Assembly: GCA_964609085.1 (NCBI GenBank)
Contig: CAZSRZ010000011.1
Location: forward strand, 5,757-69,756
Length of the DNA: 64,000 nucleotides
Source of the DNA: JANPLG01 sp964609085
GTDB taxonomy: Bacteria > Armatimonadota > SYMT01
Direction: 5' to 3'
Shown here: in pieces, positions 1-6,985 of the stretch
Layout of the letters: each line of letters begins with the position of its first letter
How positions within the stretch are numbered: position 1 is the stretch's first letter
The notes under the pieces: generated by a model
Databases searched by the model: none
Told to the model about the DNA's origin: nothing
Seen by the model: only the letters and a program-made list of their open reading frames with translations
Made by a program: the position numbers and the translations under genes

Positions 1-2
1 AC

Positions 3-815
3 GAGACCCGGAACAACTGGTTCCCCGGTCAGATCCTCGACGATCCGCGCTATCGGGTCCGGAGTGTCGACCTGCTGGCCGCCCGCGCCCGCCGGGCCTT
101 CCTCGATTACACGCCCATCCGAGCGAACCCCACGGATCCGGACCGCGTCTTTCGGAGCTACCGCCAGGGACCGCTGCTGGAGGTCTTCCTCCTGGACGAG
201 CGCAGCTACCGCGGACCCAACACCTCGAACCGGCAGGCAACGCGGTCCGGCGAAACTGACTTCCTCGGCACCCCCCAACTGGAGTGGTTGAAGCGGCGGC
301 TCCTGGCCTCGAAGGCTGTCTGGAAGGTGATCGCCAGCGATATGCCCCTCGGCCTCGTGGTGGGGGACGGCACGGACCGGTACGAAGCCTGGGCCAACGG
401 CGCCGGTCCACCGGCCGGCCGAGAGCTGGAGCTGGCGGAGCTGCTCCGCCACATCCGAGACCGCAGGATCCGCAATACCGTCTGGCTCACCGCGGACGTC
501 CACTACGCGGCCGCGCACGAATACCACCCGACCCGAGCCACCTTCACGGAATTCTCGCCCTTCTGGGAGTTCGTTGCCGGGCCGCTGCACGCGGGCAATT
601 TCGGGCCGGGGACGCTCGACCCCACCTTCGGACCGCGCGTCGACTTCCACAGCGTCCGCCCCGGGACCAGGCCGAACCGTCCCCCGAGCGAAGGGCATCA
701 GTACTTCGGTCATGTCCGCATTGACGGGCGGAGCGCCGCGATGACGGTCTCCCTGCACAACCGCGTCGGCGAGCGCGTCTATCGCCGTGAGCTCGCTCCG
801 GAAGCCTCCCGGTAA
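3..815 (+). CDS. PhoD-like alkaline phosphatase, C-terminal part (5' truncated)
   Basis: The reading frame is open from base 3 to a TAA at 813-815, so the gene begins upstream of the window. The visible 270 residues fit the C-terminal catalytic half of PhoD-like metallophosphatases: an opening RNNW (end of the family's WDDHE-x-NNW region), a strand reading LLEVFLLDERSYRGPN, then QLEWLKRRL, and the metal-ligand segment WLTADVHYAAAH. Known PhoD enzymes are exported Ca/Fe-dependent phosphodiesterases and phosphomonoesterases used in phosphate scavenging; the signal peptide would lie outside the window. A PhoR-like kinase starts 5 bp downstream, so the two are probably co-transcribed. The family call is firm; the substrate is not known. 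Confidence 0.87.
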   Translation, partial: ETRNNWFPGQILDDPRYRVRSVDLLAARARRAFLDYTPIRANPTDPDRVFRSYRQGPLLEVFLLDERSYRGPNTSNRQATRSGETDFLGTPQLEWLKRRLLASKAVWKVIASDMPLGLVVGDGTDRYEAWANGAGPPAGRELELAELLRHIRDRRIRNTVWLTADVHYAAAHEYHPTRATFTEFSPFWEFVAGPLHAGNFGPGTLDPTFGPRVDFHSVRPGTRPNRPPSEGHQYFGHVRIDGRSAAMTVSLHNRVGERVYRRELAPEASR

Positions 816-820
816 GCCAC

Positions 821-2599
821 GTGCGGTCACTTCGCGCCCTCTTCCTGGTGAACGTGGTTCCGGCATTGGTCGTGCCGCTCATCCTCCTGTCCGTACTCCT
901 GCTTGGAGAGGTCGAGCGATCGGTCGAGAGCGACTTCGATCGGTCGCTCTCCCACACGCTCTCCATCGCGGCGCTCTCGCTGTCCGAACTCCAGGGACCG
1001 GCACTACAGAGCCGCATTACGGCGATGGGCGAGGCCACGGGTGCCCACCTGACCGTGTTCGCGCTCGACGGCGTGACGCTGGCGGACAGCCACGGGGCCT
1101 CCGGCACCCCCGAATCCGGCCCGGAAGTTGCCCAGGCGCGCGGCGGCGCGCGTGGGGTCGATCAGCGCCGCCACTTCAGCCGGATGCAGCCCGGCGGGCC
1201 GCTGACGCGCTACCTTGCCGGGCGCGAGTCCCGCGCCGGTGCCGACCGGATCTATCGGGTGGGGATGAGCGCCGAGCCATTAGGGCGACTCAAGCTTCGG
1301 CTCCAGACGACGGTGATCGTCGGCATCGTCGTGATCCTCCTCGTGGGAGCGGTCGTGATGATGCAGATCGCGGCGCGGCTGCTTGTCCCCGTGGAGGCGC
1401 TGGCCCAGGCCGCGGCCCGTTTCGCCGGCGGCGACGCGGATGCCCGCGTGCTGCCGGACGGCCCGGCGGAGGTGAACCGGCTGGGCAGAGTCTACAACAG
1501 CCTGGTGGACCAGCTAAACAGCCAGATCCGTCGGCTCGACGAGGCGCAGAGCCACCTGGACGCCGTGCTCAGCCAGATGCCCGAAGGCCTCCTGGTCACG
1601 GACGCGCGCGGCGTGGTGAGCCAGGCCAACGTCGCCGCCGAGCGACTGCTGGCCATGCCGAGCACGCGCATCCTCAACAGGCCCCTGCTCGGAATCTTGC
1701 TCAACTACACCCTGGACGGCGAATTGCGCCGGGCCCTGGTCGGGGAAGTGCCCTCCGCCGTCGACGTCGCCACGCCGGATGGACGATCGCTCCGGGTTAC
1801 CGTCGGGGCGCTGCAGGGCCGCGGGCGCGTCACCGGCGCTGTCGTGCTGCTGCAAGACCTCTCCGAGCTGCACCGGGCCGATGCCATGCGCCGGGACTTC
1901 GTCGCGAACGTGAGCCACGAGCTGCGCACGCCGGTCGCTTCCATCCGTGCGATGGTGGAGACGATCATCCTTCGGTCTCAACGCCGTCCCGAGTTGCTGG
2001 AGGAATATGGTCACCGCATCGTCGCGGAGTGTGTGCGCATGGACGCTCTGGTGGGCGATTTGCTGGTCCTCGCCGAATCAGAGTCCGGGCGGCTGCGCCT
2101 CGATCTCCGGCCTCTCGACCTCCACGATCTCTGCCTCGAGGTAGCGGCGCAGGTGGAGGTCGTGGCGCGCGAAACGGGGACGAGCCTCACACTGGGCCGG
2201 TTCGTGCCGGCCCTCGCCGTGGGCGACCGGGCGGCGATGGTCCAGTGCGTGCGCAATCTGGTGGACAACGCGCTCCGCTACGCCCCCGGCAGCGAGGTGC
2301 GCATCGGGAGCCGGCTGGACGGGGATAAGGTCGTGCTGCAGGTCGCGGACGGAGGCCCGGGTATCGCCCAGGAAGACCTGCCGCGTATCTTCGAGCGATT
2401 CTACCGGGCGGACAAAGCCCGCAACCGCGAGGGCAGCGGCACCGGTCTCGGCCTCTCCATTGTGCGGCATCTGGTGGAGGCGCAGGGCGGCAGGGTGTGG
2501 GTGGAGAGCCGGCATGGCCAGGGCGCCACCTTCTTCGTGGCCCTGCCCGGGGCACCCGAGCAGGACCATCTCGCCACCGCCGCATCGGAGCTGACCTGA
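821..2599 (+). CDS. PhoR-like membrane sensor histidine kinase
   Basis: A 592-residue protein starting with GTG, 5 bp after the phosphatase stop. Segments in order: membrane helix at about 8-28, an extracytoplasmic sensor region at about 30-160, second membrane helix at about 163-185, HAMP linker, PAS domain at about 245-350, and a HisKA/HATPase_c core. The phosphoacceptor is His366 in NVSHELRTP; the ATPase boxes are NLVDNALRYA, DGGPGI, IFERFYR and GTGLGLSIV. This is the architecture of PhoR/WalK-type kinases. The neighbouring phosphatase suggests phosphate sensing, but that is inference. No response regulator follows (the next gene is convergent tpx), so the partner would lie upstream of the window or be unlinked. 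Confidence 0.93.
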   Translation: MRSLRALFLVNVVPALVVPLILLSVLLLGEVERSVESDFDRSLSHTLSIAALSLSELQGPALQSRITAMGEATGAHLTVFALDGVTLADSHGASGTPESGPEVAQARGGARGVDQRRHFSRMQPGGPLTRYLAGRESRAGADRIYRVGMSAEPLGRLKLRLQTTVIVGIVVILLVGAVVMMQIAARLLVPVEALAQAAARFAGGDADARVLPDGPAEVNRLGRVYNSLVDQLNSQIRRLDEAQSHLDAVLSQMPEGLLVTDARGVVSQANVAAERLLAMPSTRILNRPLLGILLNYTLDGELRRALVGEVPSAVDVATPDGRSLRVTVGALQGRGRVTGAVVLLQDLSELHRADAMRRDFVANVSHELRTPVASIRAMVETIILRSQRRPELLEEYGHRIVAECVRMDALVGDLLVLAESESGRLRLDLRPLDLHDLCLEVAAQVEVVARETGTSLTLGRFVPALAVGDRAAMVQCVRNLVDNALRYAPGSEVRIGSRLDGDKVVLQVADGGPGIAQEDLPRIFERFYRADKARNREGSGTGLGLSIVRHLVEAQGGRVWVESRHGQGATFFVALPGAPEQDHLATAASELT

Positions 2600-2643
2600 G
2601 GCAGAGACACCCGTCAGCGCCGATCAGCGCTCATCGGAGCCAA

Positions 2644-3162
2644 TCAGAGCGCCGTGCGGGCGGCTTCCAGAATCGCCTCATAGTTCGGCTCGGCGCCGAC
2701 CTCAGGCACGTACTCCGCGTAGAGGATCACGCCCATGCGGTCAAGAACGAACGCCGCACGCGCGTAGATCCCGAGCCCCTTGATCTCCACGCCGTACTTC
2801 CTGCCGAAGTCCCTGTCGCGAAAGTCCGACAGCGCCTGGATCCGGGTGGCATTCTCTGCTCCGCACCATCGCTTCAGCGCAAAGGGAGTGTCGATGCTGA
2901 TCGACTGAATCACCACATCGTCGCCGAGGGAAGCGGCGGCATCGTTGAACTTCTTCACCTCGAGGGAGCAGACAGGGGTATCGAGAGAGGGCACGGAGAG
3001 GAGGATGCGCACCTTGCCGTCGGTGTCCGCCAGGGTGACGTTGGTCGTCAGGTCCTTGAGCACGGTGTAGTCCGGCGCGTCCTCGTTCAAACCGAGTCGG
3101 GGGCCGAGCAGAGTCAGCGGATTGCCGCGCATGGTCACTTCACCGGTACGTTCCTCGATCAT
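2644..3162 (-). CDS. tpx: Thiol peroxidase (atypical 2-Cys peroxiredoxin)
   Basis: A 172-residue protein with the Tpx signature SVPSLDTPVCSLE. The peroxidatic cysteine is Cys65 and the expected resolving cysteine is Cys100 (RWCGAEN). Tpx reduces hydrogen peroxide and small alkyl hydroperoxides with electrons from thioredoxin, in the cytoplasm or periplasm depending on species; no signal peptide is seen here. The start ATG has a GAGGAG ribosome site 5 bases upstream. The length equals that of typical Tpx proteins. It is convergent with the sensor kinase and appears to be a single-gene unit. Confidence 0.96.
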   Translation of the reverse strand: MIEERTGEVTMRGNPLTLLGPRLGLNEDAPDYTVLKDLTTNVTLADTDGKVRILLSVPSLDTPVCSLEVKKFNDAAASLGDDVVIQSISIDTPFALKRWCGAENATRIQALSDFRDRDFGRKYGVEIKGLGIYARAAFVLDRMGVILYAEYVPEVGAEPNYEAILEAARTAL

Positions 3163-3232
3163 TTCAACTCCTCAATCGGGCGGGGGTAGGCGGGCTAGTT
3201 TATCGCCGGACCAGGTGCCGGTGCGGCAACCG

Positions 3233-3895
3233 CTAGGGGGTGGCCCGGAGGATCGCGGCAACCTCGCCATTGCCGGCAGCCTCGGCCATCTCCACAGCAG
3301 TGCGCCCATCCGGCGCGGGAAGGGTGCGGTCCGCACCCTGTGCGATCAGCTTCGCGGCCGCCCGCGGGAGCTGATTGGCGGCGCAGTAGTGCAGCGGCCT
3401 CCAGCCGGAGTCGGCCGCCGCCGCGTTGGGATCCGCGCCGGCGGAGAGGAGCCGCAGGGCAATCTCCTCCGCCCGAGCCGCCAGCGCGCTCTGCAGCGGG
3501 GTCACCGCCATCGCATTGCGCGAGACGGCCTCCAGCTCGGACAGATCAAGCAGCAGCTCGACGGCCTCCGAGTGCCGGAAGAAAGCAGCAAGGTGCAGCG
3601 GCGTCCACCCATCCTCCGACCAGCCCCTGGCAACCGCCGGGTCAGCCGCCAGCAGGGCACGCATCCGGGAGAGATCAGCAGCGGCCGCCGCCTCCACCAG
3701 CGACAGCGGCCGCCGCGCGGCAAGGGAGGGAATGAGCGCCCGCTGGTCGTGATAGACCGCAGTCAGCACAGGGGTCGCCCCACTACTGTCAAGGGCATCA
3801 GCCAGACCTGGGTTCCTGTCCAGCAGCCGGTCCACGGCGTCTACATCCCCGGCGCGGATGGCCAGAAACAGCTCTACGGCGGCCTCATTCGTCAT
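3233..3895 (-). CDS. Ankyrin-repeat protein
   Basis: The chosen start is the ATG at 3895, giving 220 residues (MTNEAAVELF...). The upstream open frame is low-complexity and lies over the glycosyltransferase fragment, so it was not included. The protein is built of about six ankyrin repeats; clear ones contain DGWTPLHLAAF, AVTPLQSALA, SGWRPLHYCAA and DGRTAVEMAEAAGN. There is no signal peptide or membrane helix, so it is probably a cytoplasmic protein-protein interaction module; the partner is unknown. Its ATG overlaps the TGA of the upstream glycosyltransferase fragment (ATGA), which would permit translational coupling. Confidence 0.8.
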   Translation of the reverse strand: MTNEAAVELFLAIRAGDVDAVDRLLDRNPGLADALDSSGATPVLTAVYHDQRALIPSLAARRPLSLVEAAAAADLSRMRALLAADPAVARGWSEDGWTPLHLAAFFRHSEAVELLLDLSELEAVSRNAMAVTPLQSALAARAEEIALRLLSAGADPNAAAADSGWRPLHYCAANQLPRAAAKLIAQGADRTLPAPDGRTAVEMAEAAGNGEVAAILRATP

Positions 3896-4233
3896 CTTCC
3901 GAACGCTCTCCACGGGGCACAGGCAAGAGGGAGGTGCAACATCCGGCCCACCGATGTCGGTTGCGGACCGAACCCATTCTCCACCGACCAGCGCCCATCC
4001 GTCAGCGGATCCACCGTGGGGGCGTGGATCACCCGCGCGCCCAGCGACCGGGCCAGCTCTCCCGTACCGTCGGCGGAATCGTGGTCGATGACAATGAAGT
4101 CGCGGCAGATCGGTCGCAGGGAATCCATGCACGCCGCGAGGTGGGGTGCCTCGTTGCGGGCGAGGATCACCGCGGTGATTGACACTCCGTGAGAATTGGA
4201 GTGATGGACTGTAGGCTTGGAGTACTTTCGCAT
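3892..4233 (-). pseudogene. Truncated family 2 glycosyltransferase fragment
   Basis: A 113-codon frame that begins like a GT2 enzyme: a VSITAVILARNEA nucleotide-binding strand, then FIVIDHDSADGTGELARSLGARV with the expected DxxSxDGT loop (Asp, Ser, Asp). After about residue 70 the resemblance fades and the frame stops, whereas GT2 catalytic domains normally run 200 residues or more and need a DxD metal site and acceptor region. I read it as a remnant, although its stop overlaps the ankyrin start in a tidy ATGA arrangement, so a short functional product cannot be excluded. It lies at the edge of an AT-richer accessory block. Confidence 0.5.
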
Positions 4234-4288
4234 GGCCGGGACTTAAGGTGTTGGGCAGAACAAATGGTCCCTCGCTGTCTGCCCGTCC

Positions 4289-5164
4289 TCAATCCAATTT
4301 GTCGATCTCCTCCAGAATTGACTGCGGGGAGTTGCTCATCAAGTGGACGAGACACTCGGAGAAGCTCCCTGGATACTCTTTCAGGCTACTGTCAAGCATG
4401 GAGAACAGGAACAGTCGTCCTCGGACTTCGCCTTCCTCCACGCAGATCCCGGCGTTTGACTCCTCGTCACACGCCAAGAGCCAAAGCTGCCTGTCCGGGA
4501 GCGGCAACTGTGGTGCCCGTGTTCCCATAAACTCCCAGGTCCCCACCCAGAAGCCGTCAGTCTCGTGCAAGAGCCCGACGAGCTCGGCCGGAGGTGCGCC
4601 CAGCGCCAAGTCTTCAACAAAAGTACGAATACGTTGGACCGCCGCCGGAGCGGATACCCTGGTGATGGACAGCGATTGACCAATTCTCGATAACAGTGGC
4701 CCGGGCTGCGGTGCGATTTCCGGCGTGGCTTCCACAACAGCGGTCATCGGATCCGGTCCCATCTCCACTTTGGTAACAGTGAGACTCCCCGCCAGCAACT
4801 CTTTCGGTCTTGCGTTGAACTCAATCGCAGCCAAGTAGCCATTTGAGGCCATTACCTGTGCGCGAACGACCTTTCCCCCTGAACCTCTTACCCAGACAGT
4901 GCCCAGAACCAGTTCAGGCGAGAGATTTACAAATCGAGTCAAGCGGTTGTGATCGTGTTCGCTGGGCCCCACAAGGGTTCGCTTGTCTCCCACCCAACGT
5001 TGAACGTGGCTTCGATTTCGAATGTGTTCCAGCAGCGCACGGCCTGCAGGTTCAGACAATTGTTTAGCCACCTCGTTCAGGCACAACTGCTCATAGGGTC
5101 GCAGCGTCTTTGACCAACCGTATAGGAGGTTGTCTCGGAGCTTTAGCAAAAACCTAGCTGCCAC
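4289..5164 (-). CDS. Hypothetical protein, possible SUKH-like C-terminal half
   Basis: I do not recognise this 291-residue protein with certainty. It starts with GTG four bases after the stop of the next gene upstream on the strand. The N-terminal third is helical (YEQLCLNEVAKQLSE). The middle contains beta-rich segments such as FVNLSPELVLGTVWV. The C-terminal part (about 200-290: ELVGLLHETDGFWVG, WLLACDEES, YPGSFSECLVHLM) has the look of SMI1/KNR4 (SUKH) domains, often immunity proteins in contact-dependent toxin systems, but this is a weak visual match. There is no signal peptide or membrane helix. Base composition is less GC-rich than in the flanking genes, suggesting acquired DNA. Confidence 0.55.
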   Translation of the reverse strand: MAARFLLKLRDNLLYGWSKTLRPYEQLCLNEVAKQLSEPAGRALLEHIRNRSHVQRWVGDKRTLVGPSEHDHNRLTRFVNLSPELVLGTVWVRGSGGKVVRAQVMASNGYLAAIEFNARPKELLAGSLTVTKVEMGPDPMTAVVEATPEIAPQPGPLLSRIGQSLSITRVSAPAAVQRIRTFVEDLALGAPPAELVGLLHETDGFWVGTWEFMGTRAPQLPLPDRQLWLLACDEESNAGICVEEGEVRGRLFLFSMLDSSLKEYPGSFSECLVHLMSNSPQSILEEIDKLD

Positions 5165-5168
5165 GTGT

Positions 5169-5720
5169 CTATAGGTCCAGAAAAGAAGATCGCTGTCGCT
5201 CTTCTATAGCCATAGCAGTACCACCATAGGCTGTTCCGATGAGAAACCCGTAGATCAGTCTAGGAACCCGGTCGATCTGCTGCAGGATCGGATGCCACTT
5301 TCTTCCAAACTGACTGTTTACGACGAGCTTCCCAGTTCCTTTGAGCCATCGAAACGGGTCATGCTTGTAATGGCGAAGCGGCGTTACGTAGTTCCCATTG
5401 AGTTTTGACTGTCCGGCAACCTTCCAAAGCCAGCGCCCGAGTTTTTCCCGGTCTCTGGCATGGGTTGCTCCATGTGAACCTGTCACACGTCGGCTGTCGG
5501 CACCCATCGCGGAGGAGATCAAGACCCCCTTGCCGTCGATCATGCAGATGCGTCCTGCGGGTCGCGGACTCGCGACGGTGGGTGTTGCCGGGTAGACATA
5601 ACCTGCCGCAGAGAGACCTGCAACTGCCAGCGCGGTGCCAGGGATCAGCCGACGCGAGGTGCCGCCCGAGCCGGGACGAGAATGTGGGGAATAACCGTCC
5701 CTGCTCGCCGAATTCGTCAT
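5169..5720 (-). CDS. Hypothetical exported or membrane-anchored protein
   Basis: A 183-residue protein if it starts at the ATG at 5720; a longer frame from a TTG at 5804 has a basic low-complexity extension and seems less likely. Neither start has a clear ribosome site. An arginine-rich N terminus precedes one hydrophobic stretch (TALAVAGLSAAGYVYPA), suggesting a signal anchor. The C-terminal half is rich in Trp, His, Lys and Arg (LGRWLWKVAGQSKLNG, LRHYKHDPFRWLK, FGRKWHPILQQ), which recalls small nuclease-like toxin domains, but no catalytic motif can be named. It is followed after 4 bp by a gene with a possible SUKH-like end. I did not recognise the family. Confidence 0.5.
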   Translation of the reverse strand: MTNSASRDGYSPHSRPGSGGTSRRLIPGTALAVAGLSAAGYVYPATPTVASPRPAGRICMIDGKGVLISSAMGADSRRVTGSHGATHARDREKLGRWLWKVAGQSKLNGNYVTPLRHYKHDPFRWLKGTGKLVVNSQFGRKWHPILQQIDRVPRLIYGFLIGTAYGGTAMAIEERQRSSFLDL

Positions 5721-5825
5721 AACGCTTTGAATAGCGACCACATCCGATGGATCAGCTCGTCGTTCACGCGACCCGGTTCGCTGCCTCTGGGGATGACAAC
5801 CCAAGTGGGTGGGTGGGCTCTAGCG

Positions 5826-6734
5826 TCAACTGGTCCCTTTCAGATCCAAGCGAGTCAGGTCCTGTCTCAAAACCTTGGCGAACTGACTTTCAAAAGTTTG
5901 AAGATTGCAAACCGTCATCCCAAATAGGGACGATAGTTCGGCGCAACTGGAGTCTGGAATGTCCGTCAAAACCATGAAAGAATGGTCCGCATCCAGATTG
6001 AGCAGCCCAGCAAACCTTGAGTACTTCCTTACGTGTTGCTGATAGTCTCCTGACTTTGCCTCGATCCAGAATATTGACTGTCCAAGAGCCACCAACACGT
6101 CCATCTCGAAGTCGTCATTATTCGGAAGTACGATCTGAGGATTCATGAGGTATTCGAAACTAAGCTGGTCCGATCGGGTCTTGTCGTAAACGGCGCGAAC
6201 CTTTTCTATGGTAAACCTTTCGAGCCACTGCCCTCCGAAGAATTTTTGTGCTTTTGGCAGAGTCGTGACCTTAGCCCGAATAAGATAATCTGGCGATTTA
6301 AGGTATTGATACTCCTCCAAAAAGGCTAGTTTGTATAATTTATTGCAAAACTGGCATGCTGCGCTAACATCGGCCTGGGATCTACCCGCGAGAGATTCGG
6401 TCATCCGCTCACCCCTCTGCATCGCCCGCTTGATCTTCGCAAGAAGGTCCTTCAGGGCGTCGAAATGGTCCCCGAGGAAAACTGACAGGGAATCGATGAC
6501 CTTGTCTGCCGGATCCTCTGGGGGCAACGCCTTGATCGAGATCTTCCGTGAGCGTAGGTATTCCACCAACACAGCCGAGTGGGAGCCCTCGTCCAACCCA
6601 ACTGCCTCAACGGCTTCATCGCCCCGCATCCTGGCCGATTCGCTATCGCCGGCTGCCGGCGAGGACACCACCGCGATGCGCTCAAGCGCCACAGCGATTC
6701 TCTCGAGCAGCGATTCGATTTTGCAAGAGTCCAT
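5826..6734 (-). CDS. PD-(D/E)XK nuclease-like protein with helical N terminus
   Basis: The start was placed at the ATG at 6734 (302 residues) because a perfect GAGGAG sits 7 bases upstream; the earlier in-frame ATG overlaps that ribosome site. The N terminus (IESLLERIAVALERIAV) is an amphipathic helix or coiled coil. The C-terminal half carries a PD-(D/E)XK core: FEMDVLV (Glu210, Asp212), then FWIEAKSG (Glu225-Ala-Lys227), then a helix with QQHVRKYSRFAGLL. The same E-x-D / E-x-K arrangement occurs in Card1/Can2-type and DUF1887-like nucleases, but no CARF sensor domain is visible. A role in defence is inference. The coding sequence is noticeably AT-richer than its neighbours, and the gene stands alone. 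Confidence 0.66.
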   Translation of the reverse strand: MDSCKIESLLERIAVALERIAVVSSPAAGDSESARMRGDEAVEAVGLDEGSHSAVLVEYLRSRKISIKALPPEDPADKVIDSLSVFLGDHFDALKDLLAKIKRAMQRGERMTESLAGRSQADVSAACQFCNKLYKLAFLEEYQYLKSPDYLIRAKVTTLPKAQKFFGGQWLERFTIEKVRAVYDKTRSDQLSFEYLMNPQIVLPNNDDFEMDVLVALGQSIFWIEAKSGDYQQHVRKYSRFAGLLNLDADHSFMVLTDIPDSSCAELSSLFGMTVCNLQTFESQFAKVLRQDLTRLDLKGTS

Positions 6735-6741
6735 CGATTTA

Positions 6742-6747
6742 CTCCTC
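6742..6747 (-). promoter_or_regulatory. Shine-Dalgarno site that fixes the nuclease-like gene start
   Basis: The minus strand reads GAGGAG, then a 7-base spacer, then the ATG at 6734. The upstream ATG at 6749 overlaps this site and has no good site of its own, so the downstream start is preferred. Confidence 0.7.
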
Positions 6748-6985
6748 ATGGATTACCCAACCGGGTATCAGTGAGCATTATATCCGCTCATTTAGCGATC
6801 GCGTGGGTTGCGCCCTGAAACGCTCGGAGTAGCCCGGCGTGGGCCAGCTCGGCTTACAGCGAATCTCCGGGCACGAGCAGCCATCTTCGGACTCGCCTCC
6901 TCGGCACCACCGAGGGGTTCCATGAATCTTCGCAGATGACAGACGGTACCCAGGGATTCGGGCACTCCGTCGGCTCGCCCTCGGG

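Noticed and set aside
787..2328. Long plus-strand frame of 513 codons over the sensor kinase
   Set aside because: Low-complexity Arg/Gly/Pro translation; the kinase in the other frame has all family motifs.
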